Part shown: positions 27,195 to 36,974 of the stretch, in pieces
How positions within the stretch are numbered: position 1 is the stretch's first letter
How the letters are laid out: the number at the start of each line of letters is the position of its first letter
Source: an uncultured Planctomycetaceae bacterium
Lineage (GTDB): Bacteria; Planctomycetota; Planctomycetia; Pirellulales; Pirellulaceae
Direction of reading: 5' to 3'
Assembly (NCBI GenBank): GCA_937862885.1
Contig: CALMEE010000038.1
Coordinates: 1-51,453 of the forward strand
DNA length: 51,453 nucleotides
Program-made: the position numbers and the translations under genes
Notes under the pieces: model-generated
Told to the model about the DNA's origin: nothing
The model's database searches: none
Seen by the model: only the letters and a program-made list of their open reading frames with translations

Positions 27195-29735
27195 TCAACG
27201 CATCAGCGGAACTGCATGTGGGTCCGACCAAATTCCATTGGCCCAGGTCTGAAGCTCTACATGCCGGGCCGCTAACTTCACGCGGACAGCGTTGTCGTCG
27301 CCTGTGTTTCGTAATGCGATACCACGTTCGTTGATCTTATGCATGCTTTGACGATTCACGCTTCCCGGCTTTGAACTGACAACCCAGACACTTGGCTCAC
27401 TCCACTCGATGAAGCGTTCTGGGTTGCTGCGCCGGCTTCCATGATGAGGAGCCATGACAACGTCGAATCCACTCGCCTCGCTGACGAGCAAACAATTGAG
27501 CCCGGGGCCTTCAAGATCGCCGGGTAAAAGCATGGAAGTCTCACCATAGGATAATGAGATCACCATACTATCAGAATTATTTGATCCGCCGGTTCCTTGT
27601 GGTGGGGGACTGAGAACTTCAATCTTAACAAGTTCATCGATGTGGATCGTATCACCTAGTGAGACTACTTCGATCGGGATTCCCATGCGTCGCATGATCG
27701 CAAAAAGGTCTCGGATTTGTTCAACCTGGGGCGAATCTGCCATGACGCGTGGCACGATTACTTTGCCGACGGAAAATCGTTTTAGCAATTCTGGCAAGCC
27801 GTTATAGTGGTCCAAATCTGCATGTGAGATCATGATTAAATCGATGTGCTTAATTCCTTGGTCCCACAAGACTCCGCTGGTGCTTTGTTGGGCTCGTTGC
27901 GATGAAGTGAAGCTGCCACAGTCGTATATCGCCGTACGCCCGTTGGGGAATTGCAGCAAGACACTCGTGCCATGCCCGACACTGATGAAAGTCGCTATCA
28001 GCGATTCTGAATCGGACCGCCGTTGACTTTGCAATAACCCAGGTGATATCACCAAGCTGACCGTCCACACGAGCAGCAAAGTCCAACACCATCGCTTGGG
28101 AAGGCGCGTGGGTGGGTAGACGATAAACAAGGCTAAACCGATATAAAATATGGCAACGGAAAACGCCGATGGCCCAGCCGTCCAGTAATGTCCGCCTGGA
28201 AACGATTCGCTGAGTCCAATAATCAACTCGAGAACGCTGAGCGAAAAATTGCAAAGCTGTCCGAGTAACAATGACAAAGATGGAAACAGGAGTCCTGTCA
28301 CCATCAAAGCGAATCCGCTAAGTAGAGCACAGGCTAACACTGGGATAATCAAAGGGTTGGCAATTAGGGCAATCGGTGCGACAACATGAAAGTGCATGGC
28401 AACCAAGGGCAATGCCACGGCCCACACCACGGCCGTGGCCAGTAGCGCCATGCGGCAGCGCTCGATGATCGATTTGGCGAAACGTTGATACCTTGGTCTG
28501 GTTCGTGCAATCAACCGATCAAGTGGATCTGGAATGGGGCAAGGAGCAAAATATGGATAAGACTGCGAGAGCGTCGCGACCGCCAAGAATGAGAGCTGAG
28601 CACCGATGTTGAATAACTGAGTCGGATTGATCAGCATAATCAAAAGTGCCGCAGCGCCTAATGAATTGAACGACGGAGCTGAACGTCCACTCCAATTAGC
28701 TAGACATAGAATTGTAATCAGAATGGTCGCGCGGACAACCGGTGGACGAAATTCAACAAGGCAAGCGTACCAGATGACAAACAAAATCGTGATCAACAGG
28801 CACACCCTCCGACTAATCCAACTGAGCCGGCCCATCAGAAAAATACTTCCCGCGAGAATTCCAACGTGGAGACCCGAGATGGCTAGGATATGAATCGTTC
28901 CACTTACCAAGAATGACTCTTGCGTGATTCGATCAAGGTATTCGCGATTGCCCAACAGGATCGCTGAGGCGAGTGGCCCGCGATCTGGGCCGACATGATT
29001 TAAAATCAGTCGGTCAAAACTCGTACGTTGCTGGCTCAATACGGGAATTGGCGGGCTAGATGCTTCAATCACTTGCACCGCTTCCGGAAAAGCCACGCCT
29101 AGACGGGCTAGCTTGCGTTCAGTTCTCGCCTTCGCGCGATAGTCAAATTCACCCGGATTTGACGGTGCCGGGTAGGATGAAAGCTTGCCATAAATTCTCA
29201 CACGGTTGCCCCGCGTGATTTTGTCGATTCGGCCTAGAACATAACACTCTAGTTGCCCGGAAGCCCTAACCCAATTGTCAGCATCGCGCAATTTGTCGAC
29301 ACGCAGTGTGAACCGAGTTGTTTCGTCACGGGGAATCGGATCATATTTCGACGTGCGTGGCTGCGGTGCTCGGTCCGGTTCGCTGACGATGACCCCCTCC
29401 AGACAACACGGGGCGGCTCTGTCTTGAGCAAAAAATCCGATGTCGTTCGTCCCGAACCAGTACCACCACAAATGGTGCCATTGAGCTGCGAAGGCGGCGA
29501 TTGCGAGAGCTAACATCAGGCTGGCGATGAACGTTCGATTGTACCGGTACGCAAGCGTCCAAACGCTCATTGCCACGATGAACGTTGGCAATAACCAAAA
29601 CCACGATATCGCGAGGTTGTGATCAACGATCACGCCCAACGCAAAAAAACAAGCAACCAGCAAGAGCGGTTGGTAAATCGCGGTTCGCGAGTGATTGCGA
29701 TTTAGTATGTCTTGTTGCACTAACGACATTGGCAA
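27195..29735 (-). CDS. comEC: DNA internalisation protein ComEC/Rec2
   Basis: An 846-residue membrane protein that forms the inner-membrane channel for single-stranded DNA uptake. The order is: two N-terminal membrane helices and an OB-like region (about 70-230), the Competence domain with many helices (about 240-540, including 'ILAISGLHVGILAG'), then a metallo-beta-lactamase-like domain from about 580. That last domain has 'SVGHGTSVLLQFP', the metal motif HADLDH and 'MAPHHGSRRSN', so it may be an active nuclease. Length and layout match complete ComEC/Rec2. No other competence gene is nearby, so natural transformation is only suggested. Confidence 0.93.
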   Translation of the reverse strand: MPMSLVQQDILNRNHSRTAIYQPLLLVACFFALGVIVDHNLAISWFWLLPTFIVAMSVWTLAYRYNRTFIASLMLALAIAAFAAQWHHLWWYWFGTNDIGFFAQDRAAPCCLEGVIVSEPDRAPQPRTSKYDPIPRDETTRFTLRVDKLRDADNWVRASGQLECYVLGRIDKITRGNRVRIYGKLSSYPAPSNPGEFDYRAKARTERKLARLGVAFPEAVQVIEASSPPIPVLSQQRTSFDRLILNHVGPDRGPLASAILLGNREYLDRITQESFLVSGTIHILAISGLHVGILAGSIFLMGRLSWISRRVCLLITILFVIWYACLVEFRPPVVRATILITILCLANWSGRSAPSFNSLGAAALLIMLINPTQLFNIGAQLSFLAVATLSQSYPYFAPCPIPDPLDRLIARTRPRYQRFAKSIIERCRMALLATAVVWAVALPLVAMHFHVVAPIALIANPLIIPVLACALLSGFALMVTGLLFPSLSLLLGQLCNFSLSVLELIIGLSESFPGGHYWTAGPSAFSVAIFYIGLALFIVYPPTRLPKRWCWTLLLVWTVSLVISPGLLQSQRRSDSESLIATFISVGHGTSVLLQFPNGRTAIYDCGSFTSSQRAQQSTSGVLWDQGIKHIDLIMISHADLDHYNGLPELLKRFSVGKVIVPRVMADSPQVEQIRDLFAIMRRMGIPIEVVSLGDTIHIDELVKIEVLSPPPQGTGGSNNSDSMVISLSYGETSMLLPGDLEGPGLNCLLVSEASGFDVVMAPHHGSRRSNPERFIEWSEPSVWVVSSKPGSVNRQSMHKINERGIALRNTGDDNAVRVKLAARHVELQTWANGIWSDPHAVPLMR

Positions 29736-30217
29736 TCGAACCTTTCAAGTAACTGCGGATCGATAGTGAAGTTGGTAAGGCGTTACTTTCTTTTCAGACA
29801 GTATTTATGAGGTGACGGAAGTGGGTGGTTGAAGAGACTGCTCTACGCGTGAACGAATTTAGACAACCCTATGGAGACGCGAGTTGAGCTTGTGAAAATT
29901 CATCTTATACCGACGAATTTGATTTTATTGGCGCGCTAAGTTGATTCCAAGTGGGCTGAGTCACAATGATGACCGATAACGTCAAAGTGCGACCGAGAAT
30001 TGTCTATGCCATTAAGAAAAATGTTTCACGATGACGCTTTCAACAATGTTAGCGACTGTAGGGATTAGATCCCGTCAAATCGTGCTTAGCGGCGACTTTT
30101 GGCAAGTTTGATTGTCTTCTGTTCGATAACCTCTGTGGCATCGCGACACTGCGCGATGATAGCAGTTTCGGGAGTACTCTGTTCGACTCTTTTCCTTATA
30201 TTATGGGATCATAAATT
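29736..30217. other. Gap upstream of comEC
   Basis: About 480 bases between comEC and the small reading frame that follows. No gene or RNA is recognised. The tract 29880-30030 is AT-rich and may hold the comEC promoter on the minus strand. Confidence 0.35.
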
Positions 30218-30289
30218 ATGGAAGCAATGATTTTCGTTACTGTCGTTTTAACGATTTGCACCATCATTCATCGCGTGATCTTCGGTTAA
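30218..30289 (+). CDS. Possible 23-residue membrane peptide
   Basis: An ATG at 30218 opens a 23-codon frame ending in TAA. The peptide is MEAMIFVTVVLTICTIIHRV plus three residues: a nearly pure run of hydrophobic residues after the first two, ending in HR, which would form a single membrane helix. Many bacterial membrane microproteins have this form. No clear Shine-Dalgarno site precedes it (only GGGAT about ten bases upstream), and a frame this short can arise by chance, so the call is tentative. It sits alone in a 900-base gap. Confidence 0.3.
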   Translation: MEAMIFVTVVLTICTIIHRVIFG

Positions 30290-30651
30290 TCAAACCGTAG
30301 TCGATTCGTCGCTATCCCCTCGAAATGTGCTCCGTCTACCCGCCCGAAATTCCTCAGAAGCCGCTGCGCAGCCGTAATTGCGTGGAGCGATAGTTAGGTC
30401 GCATCATGACGATCCGCGATGCCTCACTAGTCCGCCGCTCAGTTCTGCCTCGTCCGCAGGCTGTTCGTTATCACGCGATATGAACTCGGACGGCGACTAA
30501 CACTCCCGATTGAGACCGATACGGGCCAGTGTTACAATGTTTGCGTCTGAGAATCAGACAATCGTTGTTTCGGAGTACTCGACTCCATGGAGCAGCATTG
30601 CTAGTCGTGTGCAGTAACCGTTTTTTTGGTCTACCCAATTTAAGTAGTGTT
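30290..30651. other. Gap before the dehydrogenase gene
   Basis: About 360 bases, GC-richer than the preceding gap, with no gene recognised. The frame of the following gene is open back to 30529, but that stretch does not match the family. Several short self-complementary segments near 30360-30480 could fold, without a clear RNA family. Confidence 0.35.
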
Positions 30652-31734
30652 ATGTTGAACCTTGCAGTAATTCCTGGCGATGGAACTGGACTTGAAGTAA
30701 CCCGCGAGGCGCTAAAGGTCCTCGATGCGGTTTCAAAAATAGAAAATTTCAAGGTCGAGCTTACCGAACTCGATTATGGTGGAGAGCGTTATCTAAAAAC
30801 AGGCAAAGTTCTTCCTGACGGCGGCATCGATGCGCTTCGAAAATTTGATGCAATCTACTTGGGAGCAGTTGGCCATCCCGACGTACCTCCGGGCATTATC
30901 GAGCGGGAGTTGTTGTTGAATGCTCGATTCCAACTCGATCAATACATCAATTTGCGGCCTGTCAATTTGTTTCCAGGTGTAGAAACACCGCTTGCGAACA
31001 AAACGCCAGAAGACATTGATTTTGTCGTCGTGCGTGAAAACACTGAAGACTTGTATGCTGGAATCGGCGGCTACTTGAAAAAGGGTACGCCAGACGAAGT
31101 TGCAACGCAGACGGCGATTTACTCGCGCAAGGGTTGTGAACGTTGTATACGCTGGGCATTCGAGTTTACGCGCCGACGAAATAACCCGAAGGGTAAGCGG
31201 TTAACTTTCGTGGGCAAGACAAACGTTTTGACGTACGGGCACGATCTGTGGTGGAGGACATTTCAAGAAGTTGCCGAAGAGTATCCGGATGTGCAAAAAG
31301 ACTACAACCACGTCGACGCATGTTGCATGTGGATTGTGAAGAATCCAGAGTACTATGATGTTATCGTGACGACAAACATGTTCGGCGACATCATTACTGA
31401 CCTAGCCGCAGTGATTCAAGGTGGCATGGGCGTGGCGGCTGGCGGCAACATCAATCCGGACCCTGGTGGGGTCAGCATGTATGAACCGATGGGCGGCAGC
31501 GCACCCAAATATACAGGCCAAGGAGTGATCAACCCAATCGCCGCGATTGCCGCGATGAGCATGTTGTTGGATCAAGAAGGTCAACGGAAAGCTGGGCAGC
31601 GTATATTGGCCGCAATCAAAGAGGTCACTGGTACCAAAATGAAGAGCCAAGCGGCAGGTAAAATGGGTTACAGTACCAGCGAGGTTGGCGACCTTGTTTG
31701 TGAAGCTCTGCAAAACGCAACAGTTTCCGTGTGA
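30652..31734 (+). CDS. Isocitrate/isopropylmalate dehydrogenase family enzyme
   Basis: The 360-residue enzyme is a beta-decarboxylating dehydrogenase. It starts 'MLNLAVIPGDGTGLEVT', has 'GAVGHPDVPPG' near 72, LRPVNLFPG near 100, RENTEDLYAG near 125, the catalytic 'NMFGDIITDLAA' near 240 and 'GGSAPKYTGQG' near 280. It would oxidise and decarboxylate a 2-hydroxy-3-carboxylic acid with NAD. The ENTEDLYAG loop resembles NAD-isocitrate and homoisocitrate dehydrogenases more than classical LeuB, so the substrate (3-isopropylmalate, isocitrate or tartrate) is left open. The ATG at 30652 fits the family; a start at 30529 would add 41 unrelated residues. Confidence 0.88.
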   Translation: MLNLAVIPGDGTGLEVTREALKVLDAVSKIENFKVELTELDYGGERYLKTGKVLPDGGIDALRKFDAIYLGAVGHPDVPPGIIERELLLNARFQLDQYINLRPVNLFPGVETPLANKTPEDIDFVVVRENTEDLYAGIGGYLKKGTPDEVATQTAIYSRKGCERCIRWAFEFTRRRNNPKGKRLTFVGKTNVLTYGHDLWWRTFQEVAEEYPDVQKDYNHVDACCMWIVKNPEYYDVIVTTNMFGDIITDLAAVIQGGMGVAAGGNINPDPGGVSMYEPMGGSAPKYTGQGVINPIAAIAAMSMLLDQEGQRKAGQRILAAIKEVTGTKMKSQAAGKMGYSTSEVGDLVCEALQNATVSV

Positions 31735-31769
31735 TCGGTTTCAGCGTTGCATTTGCCCGGAGTCAGCTT

Positions 31770-32756
31770 CTATCGAGTGAGTTGGGTTAACTGGGTGCGC
31801 GCTGTGACGAGATCTTTAGCAACGACTCTGACATTGCCAGGAATTTCATCGGGCAAATCCTTGATGATTTGATCTGAGTTGGCGTACACGATTTGCCGAC
31901 ACCAGTTAAATAGTTCATTTGCCCGCTTTTGTGAACTATCAAAAGTGCTGGTCAACATTGATGGTGTTTTTGAACGGAACTGTTTTTGAATGGCGAGCAG
32001 CTGGTTTTCGGCATCGACGTACTTGCTGGCCAGTTCATACGCCAGGATATCATCGGTCAAGTGCACAACGGAAACGAACTCCGTATTCTGAGTGAATTCA
32101 GTGGTGTCGAGACTTGTATAGCCCCGGCGTTTTCCCTTGAGTTGGCAATCCACGCGCAATAGCCCAGCTCGCCAAGACTTGGGGACTTTAAAGCTCAGCA
32201 TTACCAAATGCGTTCCTTCAAGGGTTGTTTGGCTGGAGGCGCGAAACTTGAAATAAGCGCCGGTTCCACGCTTTATGAATCCGCTGGCCGTCAAAAGTTC
32301 CTGATGCGGTAAGCGATGGAATGTTTGCGATTCGCGCTTCGTGCCAGACGATTGCAGCTTGCCAGATACCCCGATAACGTTCGAGTACTTTCCATTGGCA
32401 TCAATTCCAGCCGTCGTGCTCGATTCCTGTTGTTGTTGCACCAAAATCGTGCCTTCGATTTCACTGGCCAAAATTGTTTTTGGGGAGAAGTCGCAAACCA
32501 AATTGGCCTCACTCGACCAATAAACGGCGATAAATAATTCTTCGAGTTCGATCCCTTTCGATTGCTTTTGCAGAATCGATACCGGAACTTCGACGTGTAT
32601 CGTGTCCGTCGAATTTGAACCAACGACATCGATCAACACGGCAGGCAAGATCGCCGGCACGTCAAACAGAGCCTGCTGCCCGAGAACTTGACCACCTGTG
32701 GAGATCGCGGCAGCAGAAAATAACACAAAAACGAAGACGGGTTGAAAAGGACGCAT
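31770..32756 (-). CDS. Secreted hypothetical protein
   Basis: A 328-residue protein with a clear signal peptide (MRPFQPVFVFVLFSAAAIST, cleavage likely after VLG at about 26). The middle (30-210) is rich in beta strands; the end (about 235-328) is helical ('YELASKYVDAENQLLAIQKQF' and a following Asn/Trp helix). I do not recognise a family. A GGAG site lies eight to nine bases before the ATG, so the start is well supported. It ends 35 bases from the dehydrogenase gene, which converges on it. Confidence 0.7.
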   Translation of the reverse strand: MRPFQPVFVFVLFSAAAISTGGQVLGQQALFDVPAILPAVLIDVVGSNSTDTIHVEVPVSILQKQSKGIELEELFIAVYWSSEANLVCDFSPKTILASEIEGTILVQQQQESSTTAGIDANGKYSNVIGVSGKLQSSGTKRESQTFHRLPHQELLTASGFIKRGTGAYFKFRASSQTTLEGTHLVMLSFKVPKSWRAGLLRVDCQLKGKRRGYTSLDTTEFTQNTEFVSVVHLTDDILAYELASKYVDAENQLLAIQKQFRSKTPSMLTSTFDSSQKRANELFNWCRQIVYANSDQIIKDLPDEIPGNVRVVAKDLVTARTQLTQLTR

Positions 32757-32762
32757 GTGTTT

Positions 32763-33098
32763 TCACTCCAACAACTTACGGCTGCAACTATTCGAGCAAC
32801 ATCCTGTCAAGCCTAGCCAGATACCAGTAGGCAGACTCCGTCGTGGAGTGGTTGATTGACTGGTTTTACGCAAGCGGATCATCCCTTGTTCGATGGTTTG
32901 GTGCTGATGTTCGAGATTTTTGGGATTCAGCAACACCCCGTCAGGCAACATCATTTGTGAAAGTTTCAAAGGAGCCGTGGATCGCAGCCAAAGCATCACT
33001 GCACTGACCTGCACTCGAAGGCCATTAGCCGAGTAATCCATCACATCCAGCCATCGATCAGCCTCAACGACATCCTCGCGTTGCCTAGAGGCGATCAC
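32763..33098 (-). CDS. Possible small protein coupled to the secreted protein
   Basis: A 111-codon frame with a GTG start directly after an in-frame TGA. Its stop codon lies six bases before the ATG of the secreted hypothetical gene, and its last codons contain the GGAG site of that gene, which would allow translational coupling. The sequence (for example DGVLLNPKNLEHQHQTIEQG) looks protein-like, but there is no domain and the cysteine-rich end is odd. It could be a decayed gene fragment or a chance frame. Confidence 0.3.
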   Translation of the reverse strand: MIASRQREDVVEADRWLDVMDYSANGLRVQVSAVMLWLRSTAPLKLSQMMLPDGVLLNPKNLEHQHQTIEQGMIRLRKTSQSTTPRRSLPTGIWLGLTGCCSNSCSRKLLE

Positions 33099-33171
33099 TC
33101 ATGGATTCGTGTTTCAATCTGGAGAGACCAGTCTTCTAACGAAATGATAAGGTTGCAATGTTGTCGCAACT

Positions 33172-34581
33172 CTAATACGCATTCTGGCGGGTGAGGACGA
33201 CCCTAAACGTCTGCATGAGGATCTTCAGGTCGAGCCAGATCGACCATTCGCGTATGTATTTGTGATCGAGTTCGATGCGCTTTTCCATTTTGTCCAGCGT
33301 ATCGGTTTCTCCGCGGTAACCGTTTACTTGTGCCAAACCGGTGATGCCTGGTTTAATCTTGTGCCTCAGCATGTAACCCTCAATTTGACTGCGATAGTAT
33401 TCGTTGTGAGCGTTTGCGTGCGGACGCGGCCCGATCATCGACATCGTTCCAAACAACACATTAAAAAGTTGCGGAAGTTCGTCCAAAGAGGAACGGCGAA
33501 GGAATTTGCCAAATTTGGTTACACGCGTATCGTTCTTCGTTGCTTGAGTTACCATGTCACCATCTTCGCACACAGTCATGCTGCGAAACTTCCAGACTTC
33601 GATATGCTTCCCATCCAGTCCGTATCGTCGCTGTTTGAAAAGAATCGGTCCATTCGAGCCAAGCTTGATGCCGACCGCGATGAGCATCATGGGGATCGCC
33701 GCCAGCAGAATCGCAATGCTTGCCAGCACGATATCTAGGGAACGCTTCAAGACACCGTCAACGCCATAAAATGGATTTTCAAATACACTAACAACCGGCA
33801 CGCCGCCGATGTCACTCCAGCGGGAATTCAACAATTGAAAAACGAAAAGGTCCGGGACTAAATAGACTGAACACGTTGAATCGGATAGATCGTCAATGAT
33901 TTGCTTAATGCGAGTTTCGGCGCGCATCGGCAAAGTTACGAATACGACGTTGACTTCACCGGCTTTTGCTCTGGTTAACAAGTCCTTGGTAGTCCCCAGA
34001 CGTTTCGAAATTTTTTCGGGTAAAGGTTCAGTCCGCTCTTCCGGACGATCATCAAAAAAACCTAAGAATCGCAAGCCCTTTTCTGGAGACTGTTCGATCT
34101 TGTCAACCAACACGACTCCCAATGGATTCACCCCTACGATTGCAAAACTCCGTGTATGCACACCGTTCGCAATCAACAGTCGCAGCAAAGCACGAAGAAA
34201 AATCCTACCAGAAAGAGAAAAGACCGCAGTCGAGGCCACCCACAAGGGGAGCCCCGCTGGAGTTAGTTCAGTGACATTATGCGAAAAGAAACCGATACCG
34301 GCCAGGGCGATGAATGTAATCGTCCAGGTCGAAATTCCGCAGACCACTTCCCGTTCAATTGCAATCGCCCGCCAGTTGCGATAGAGACCCAAAAATTCAG
34401 CAACAATATTGAATGCGCCAAACGCCACCAAAGTTGCGATTATTGTGGATTTGCTATTCGCCTCTGGATACCACGTGACCAAGACAAGGACTCCGGAAAC
34501 CAGCGCAACGGCATCCAGCAACTTGTATAGCAAGTTGATCCAGGTCGCATGTTGTTTGATGTTTTGGGAATAGTCGGCCAT
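33172..34581 (-). CDS. Polyprenyl-phosphate sugar-1-phosphate transferase (WcaJ-like)
   Basis: The protein (469 residues from the ATG) attaches the first sugar phosphate to a polyprenyl-phosphate carrier in the membrane, starting an exopolysaccharide repeat unit. It has four N-terminal membrane helices, a CoA-binding-like cytosolic domain (about 125-240), a fifth hydrophobic segment (about 270-295) and the bacterial sugar transferase domain with 'FKQRRYGLDGK', 'VWKFRSM', RSSLDELPQLFNVLFG, 'MIGPRPH' and 'KPGITGLAQVNGYRG'. All catalytic segments are intact. A GTG at 34638 would add 19 residues. No other polysaccharide gene is adjacent, which is unusual; wecB is about 6 kb away. Confidence 0.9.
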   Translation of the reverse strand: MADYSQNIKQHATWINLLYKLLDAVALVSGVLVLVTWYPEANSKSTIIATLVAFGAFNIVAEFLGLYRNWRAIAIEREVVCGISTWTITFIALAGIGFFSHNVTELTPAGLPLWVASTAVFSLSGRIFLRALLRLLIANGVHTRSFAIVGVNPLGVVLVDKIEQSPEKGLRFLGFFDDRPEERTEPLPEKISKRLGTTKDLLTRAKAGEVNVVFVTLPMRAETRIKQIIDDLSDSTCSVYLVPDLFVFQLLNSRWSDIGGVPVVSVFENPFYGVDGVLKRSLDIVLASIAILLAAIPMMLIAVGIKLGSNGPILFKQRRYGLDGKHIEVWKFRSMTVCEDGDMVTQATKNDTRVTKFGKFLRRSSLDELPQLFNVLFGTMSMIGPRPHANAHNEYYRSQIEGYMLRHKIKPGITGLAQVNGYRGETDTLDKMEKRIELDHKYIREWSIWLDLKILMQTFRVVLTRQNAY

Positions 34582-34992
34582 TGCGAGAATAGGGATAAGT
34601 GCGGAAAGAGTTCTCAATAACTCAGCAATTACCGGCACAAAAAACGGGTTCCGGATGCTGAATCTCGATTATCGTGACACCCAATTGGAAAGTCTGTGAA
34701 AGTATAGGTTCTGGCAATTTGAGTCGTCGAAATCCTCAAGAATTGCGGGAAACAACGGTGCATCGACGCTGACGACTATGCGGATTATTCAGCGGATGTC
34801 CGTACAATCATGGGGAACTTCAACTTTTCAAACCGGTAAGCAACCGATTTGCCGACCTTGCCTACACTTTGCAAAATACCCAAAGGAAATAAGTCAAAGG
34901 ATGTAATTTTGTAAGAAATGCACTTGCCGCTTGCAGTTGAATTAGGCTAGGACCTTGCAAAATTTCACTATTTTCAAAAGGCTTGAGTAACG
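34582..34992. other. Divergent gap before the small secreted protein
   Basis: About 410 bases between divergent genes. It has no gene I can support; short minus-strand frames at 34862-35214 are antisense to the neighbouring gene. Promoters for both directions are presumably here. Confidence 0.35.
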
Positions 34993-35475
34993 ATGAACGA
35001 TCACCGATACTGGTTGGCTGGGATGCGTGGCCTGGTGCGAACGAGAATTTTTGGCTTGCCGATAATAATTTTGGCGTTTGGTGCATTGTTGTTCACTAAT
35101 GTTCACACATGGGGCCAAGAGCAAGACAAAAAGGATCGTGTGAAAAGCGATCAGTTTTCTATGAGATTGTCGGATGAATTTTACGTCCGTTATGCAATCC
35201 AATTGAACGCACAACTTAAGACTCGGCTTGAGGCTGAAGAACTATTTGTGAATGACGTCGTGGAACTGGTGCGACAAGGTAAGATCCCGAAACCGGTGGT
35301 TGATCAGGCTTGGCTATGGGTGCATTCGAACCGTGGTGCATCACGATATCCGTTTGTTTATTTCGAGCAAGTATTGCGATTGCAGTGCGATAAACTCAAG
35401 TTGGAACTTCCAGAATTTGATCGACGGATTTATAGTTCCGCCCGCCCAGACGGAAAGAAACCATTGCGACGTTAA
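34993..35475 (+). CDS. Small membrane-anchored or secreted hypothetical protein
   Basis: A 160-residue protein with a basic start and a hydrophobic helix (IFGLPIIILAFGALLFTN, about residues 19-36) ending in 'HTWGQEQDK', which fits a signal peptide or a signal anchor. The remainder is helical and charged, with a 'VVDQAWLWVHSN' segment and 'YPFVYFEQVLRLQCDKL' near the end. I do not recognise a family. It converges on the dihydroorotase gene, 119 bases away. Confidence 0.65.
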   Translation: MNDHRYWLAGMRGLVRTRIFGLPIIILAFGALLFTNVHTWGQEQDKKDRVKSDQFSMRLSDEFYVRYAIQLNAQLKTRLEAEELFVNDVVELVRQGKIPKPVVDQAWLWVHSNRGASRYPFVYFEQVLRLQCDKLKLELPEFDRRIYSSARPDGKKPLRR

Positions 35476-35594
35476 AATTTGAGGCGAATTGGGCAAGCCG
35501 ATCTGGAAAACTAGATTGATCCTATCCGCGTCGCAACCTCGTTTTTTGTCGATGACAAGTTCTTTGGCGTTGCTTGAACGTGCCAATTGTTGGC

Positions 35595-36935
35595 TCATTG
35601 CTTCCAATAGCCACCGCGCCCTGGGTCGAACTGAATTTCGGTTCCAATGGGTTGATCGAGGAACCAGGGAACATTGTCCTCATTCAGAATGAACACGGAT
35701 TGGCCCATCACCCAGGTACGTACTGGCCAACCCGTCAATTCAGTGCCATGCCATGGACTCCATCCGCATTTTGTTTGTTGATTCGAATTCAGTACCGTTA
35801 TCGTGCGATCTAGATCAACCAAGACCAAGTCGGCGTCATAACCTTCGGCGATGATTCCTTTGCCAACAATGTTCCAAACCATGGCCGGAGCGGTACACAT
35901 CCATTGCACGACCTGTTCGAGCGTGCAACGGCCGGCAACGACTTCATTCAGAATCAAGGCCAAAGAGTTTTCAACAGCGGGTAACCCTGAGGGGCATTGT
36001 GGGTAGGGTTGTGATTTTTCGACTAACGTATGCGGAGCGTGGTCCGTCGCGATGACTTGGAGATTTCCCTCGATCAAGGCGCGCCAAAGCGCTTGATTGT
36101 CAGCTTGGCTTTTCACAGATGGGTTCATTTTGATAAGACTGCCAAGTCTCGCGTAGTCGTCCGTATTAAAGAACAGATGATGATGACAGACCTCAGCCGT
36201 CACAATTCCGCGTGCGGCAAGCACGATGGGGATTTCGTCAGCGGTCGAGACATGTAACACGTGAAACGGGTGATTGAAGCGAGTGGCTAAATCAATGGCG
36301 CGCTGGGTCGCAATGACAGCCGCGCGATGGTCACGCACCAACGAGTGCGTGGCGACATCGGTTGAATCCGCATAGCGGTCCGCATTGGCGCGAACGGTGC
36401 TTTCATCTTCGCAGTGAGCACAGATCGGCAGTGTTGTTTCCGCAAAGATCTGCTCCAGCACCGTTTGTTCGTCGACCAATAAATCTCCAGTGCTGGAGCC
36501 GATAAAGATCTTAATACCGGGAGTTCGCTTCGCGCATTTTAACTCCTGCAGATTCGTTGGCGTGGCACCAATGTAAAATCCGTAGTTCACTCGACATAGT
36601 TGCGAGGCTAGGTCTAATTTCTCGTTCAGTCGTTGTTGCGAAGTGGTTGTAGGGACCGTATTTGGCATTTCCAGAAACGAAGTGACTCCTCCCTTCGCAC
36701 ATGCCCGGGTCGCGTGCTCTAAATCCTCTTTGTGAGTTAAGCCGGGTTGGCGAAAGTGCACTTGGTCGTCGATGACTCCCGGCATCAATACCAGGCCGCG
36801 CGCGTCGATAGTCTCGTCAGCGTCAGTATGCAAAGCGGGATCGATGGCCACGATTTTCGATCCTGCAATTAATACATTTGTCTGCAACGTCTCTTGTTCC
36901 GCGACGACGGTAGCATTTTTGATTAAGGTTTTCAC
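35595..36935 (-). CDS. pyrC: Dihydroorotase
   Basis: This 446-residue amidohydrolase closes carbamoyl-aspartate to dihydroorotate in pyrimidine synthesis. The first metal motif reads [16 protein letters not shown] (from residue 56). The usual HxH is QxH (Q58, H60), as in the dihydroorotases of Bacteroidetes with the same context. Further ligands are present: a lysine in '[12 protein letters not shown]', H in 'ICAHCED', H in 'VLHVSTADE' and D in 'ATDHAPHT'. The C-terminal GKG and '[12 protein letters not shown]' are standard for cyclic amidohydrolases. Allantoinase or hydantoinase is less likely. The gene stands alone with no aspartate transcarbamoylase beside it. Confidence 0.88.
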   Translation of the reverse strand: MKTLIKNATVVAEQETLQTNVLIAGSKIVAIDPALHTDADETIDARGLVLMPGVIDDQVHFRQPGLTHKEDLEHATRACAKGGVTSFLEMPNTVPTTTSQQRLNEKLDLASQLCRVNYGFYIGATPTNLQELKCAKRTPGIKIFIGSSTGDLLVDEQTVLEQIFAETTLPICAHCEDESTVRANADRYADSTDVATHSLVRDHRAAVIATQRAIDLATRFNHPFHVLHVSTADEIPIVLAARGIVTAEVCHHHLFFNTDDYARLGSLIKMNPSVKSQADNQALWRALIEGNLQVIATDHAPHTLVEKSQPYPQCPSGLPAVENSLALILNEVVAGRCTLEQVVQWMCTAPAMVWNIVGKGIIAEGYDADLVLVDLDRTITVLNSNQQTKCGWSPWHGTELTGWPVRTWVMGQSVFILNEDNVPWFLDQPIGTEIQFDPGRGGYWKQ

Positions 36936-36974
36936 GATAGCGATTGTCCAGCCTTACTTCTGGCACGCGAATGA

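Noticed and set aside
33262..34384. 158- and 162-codon plus-strand frames opposite the sugar transferase
   Set aside because: Antisense to an intact gene with all catalytic segments and without any recognisable domain of their own.
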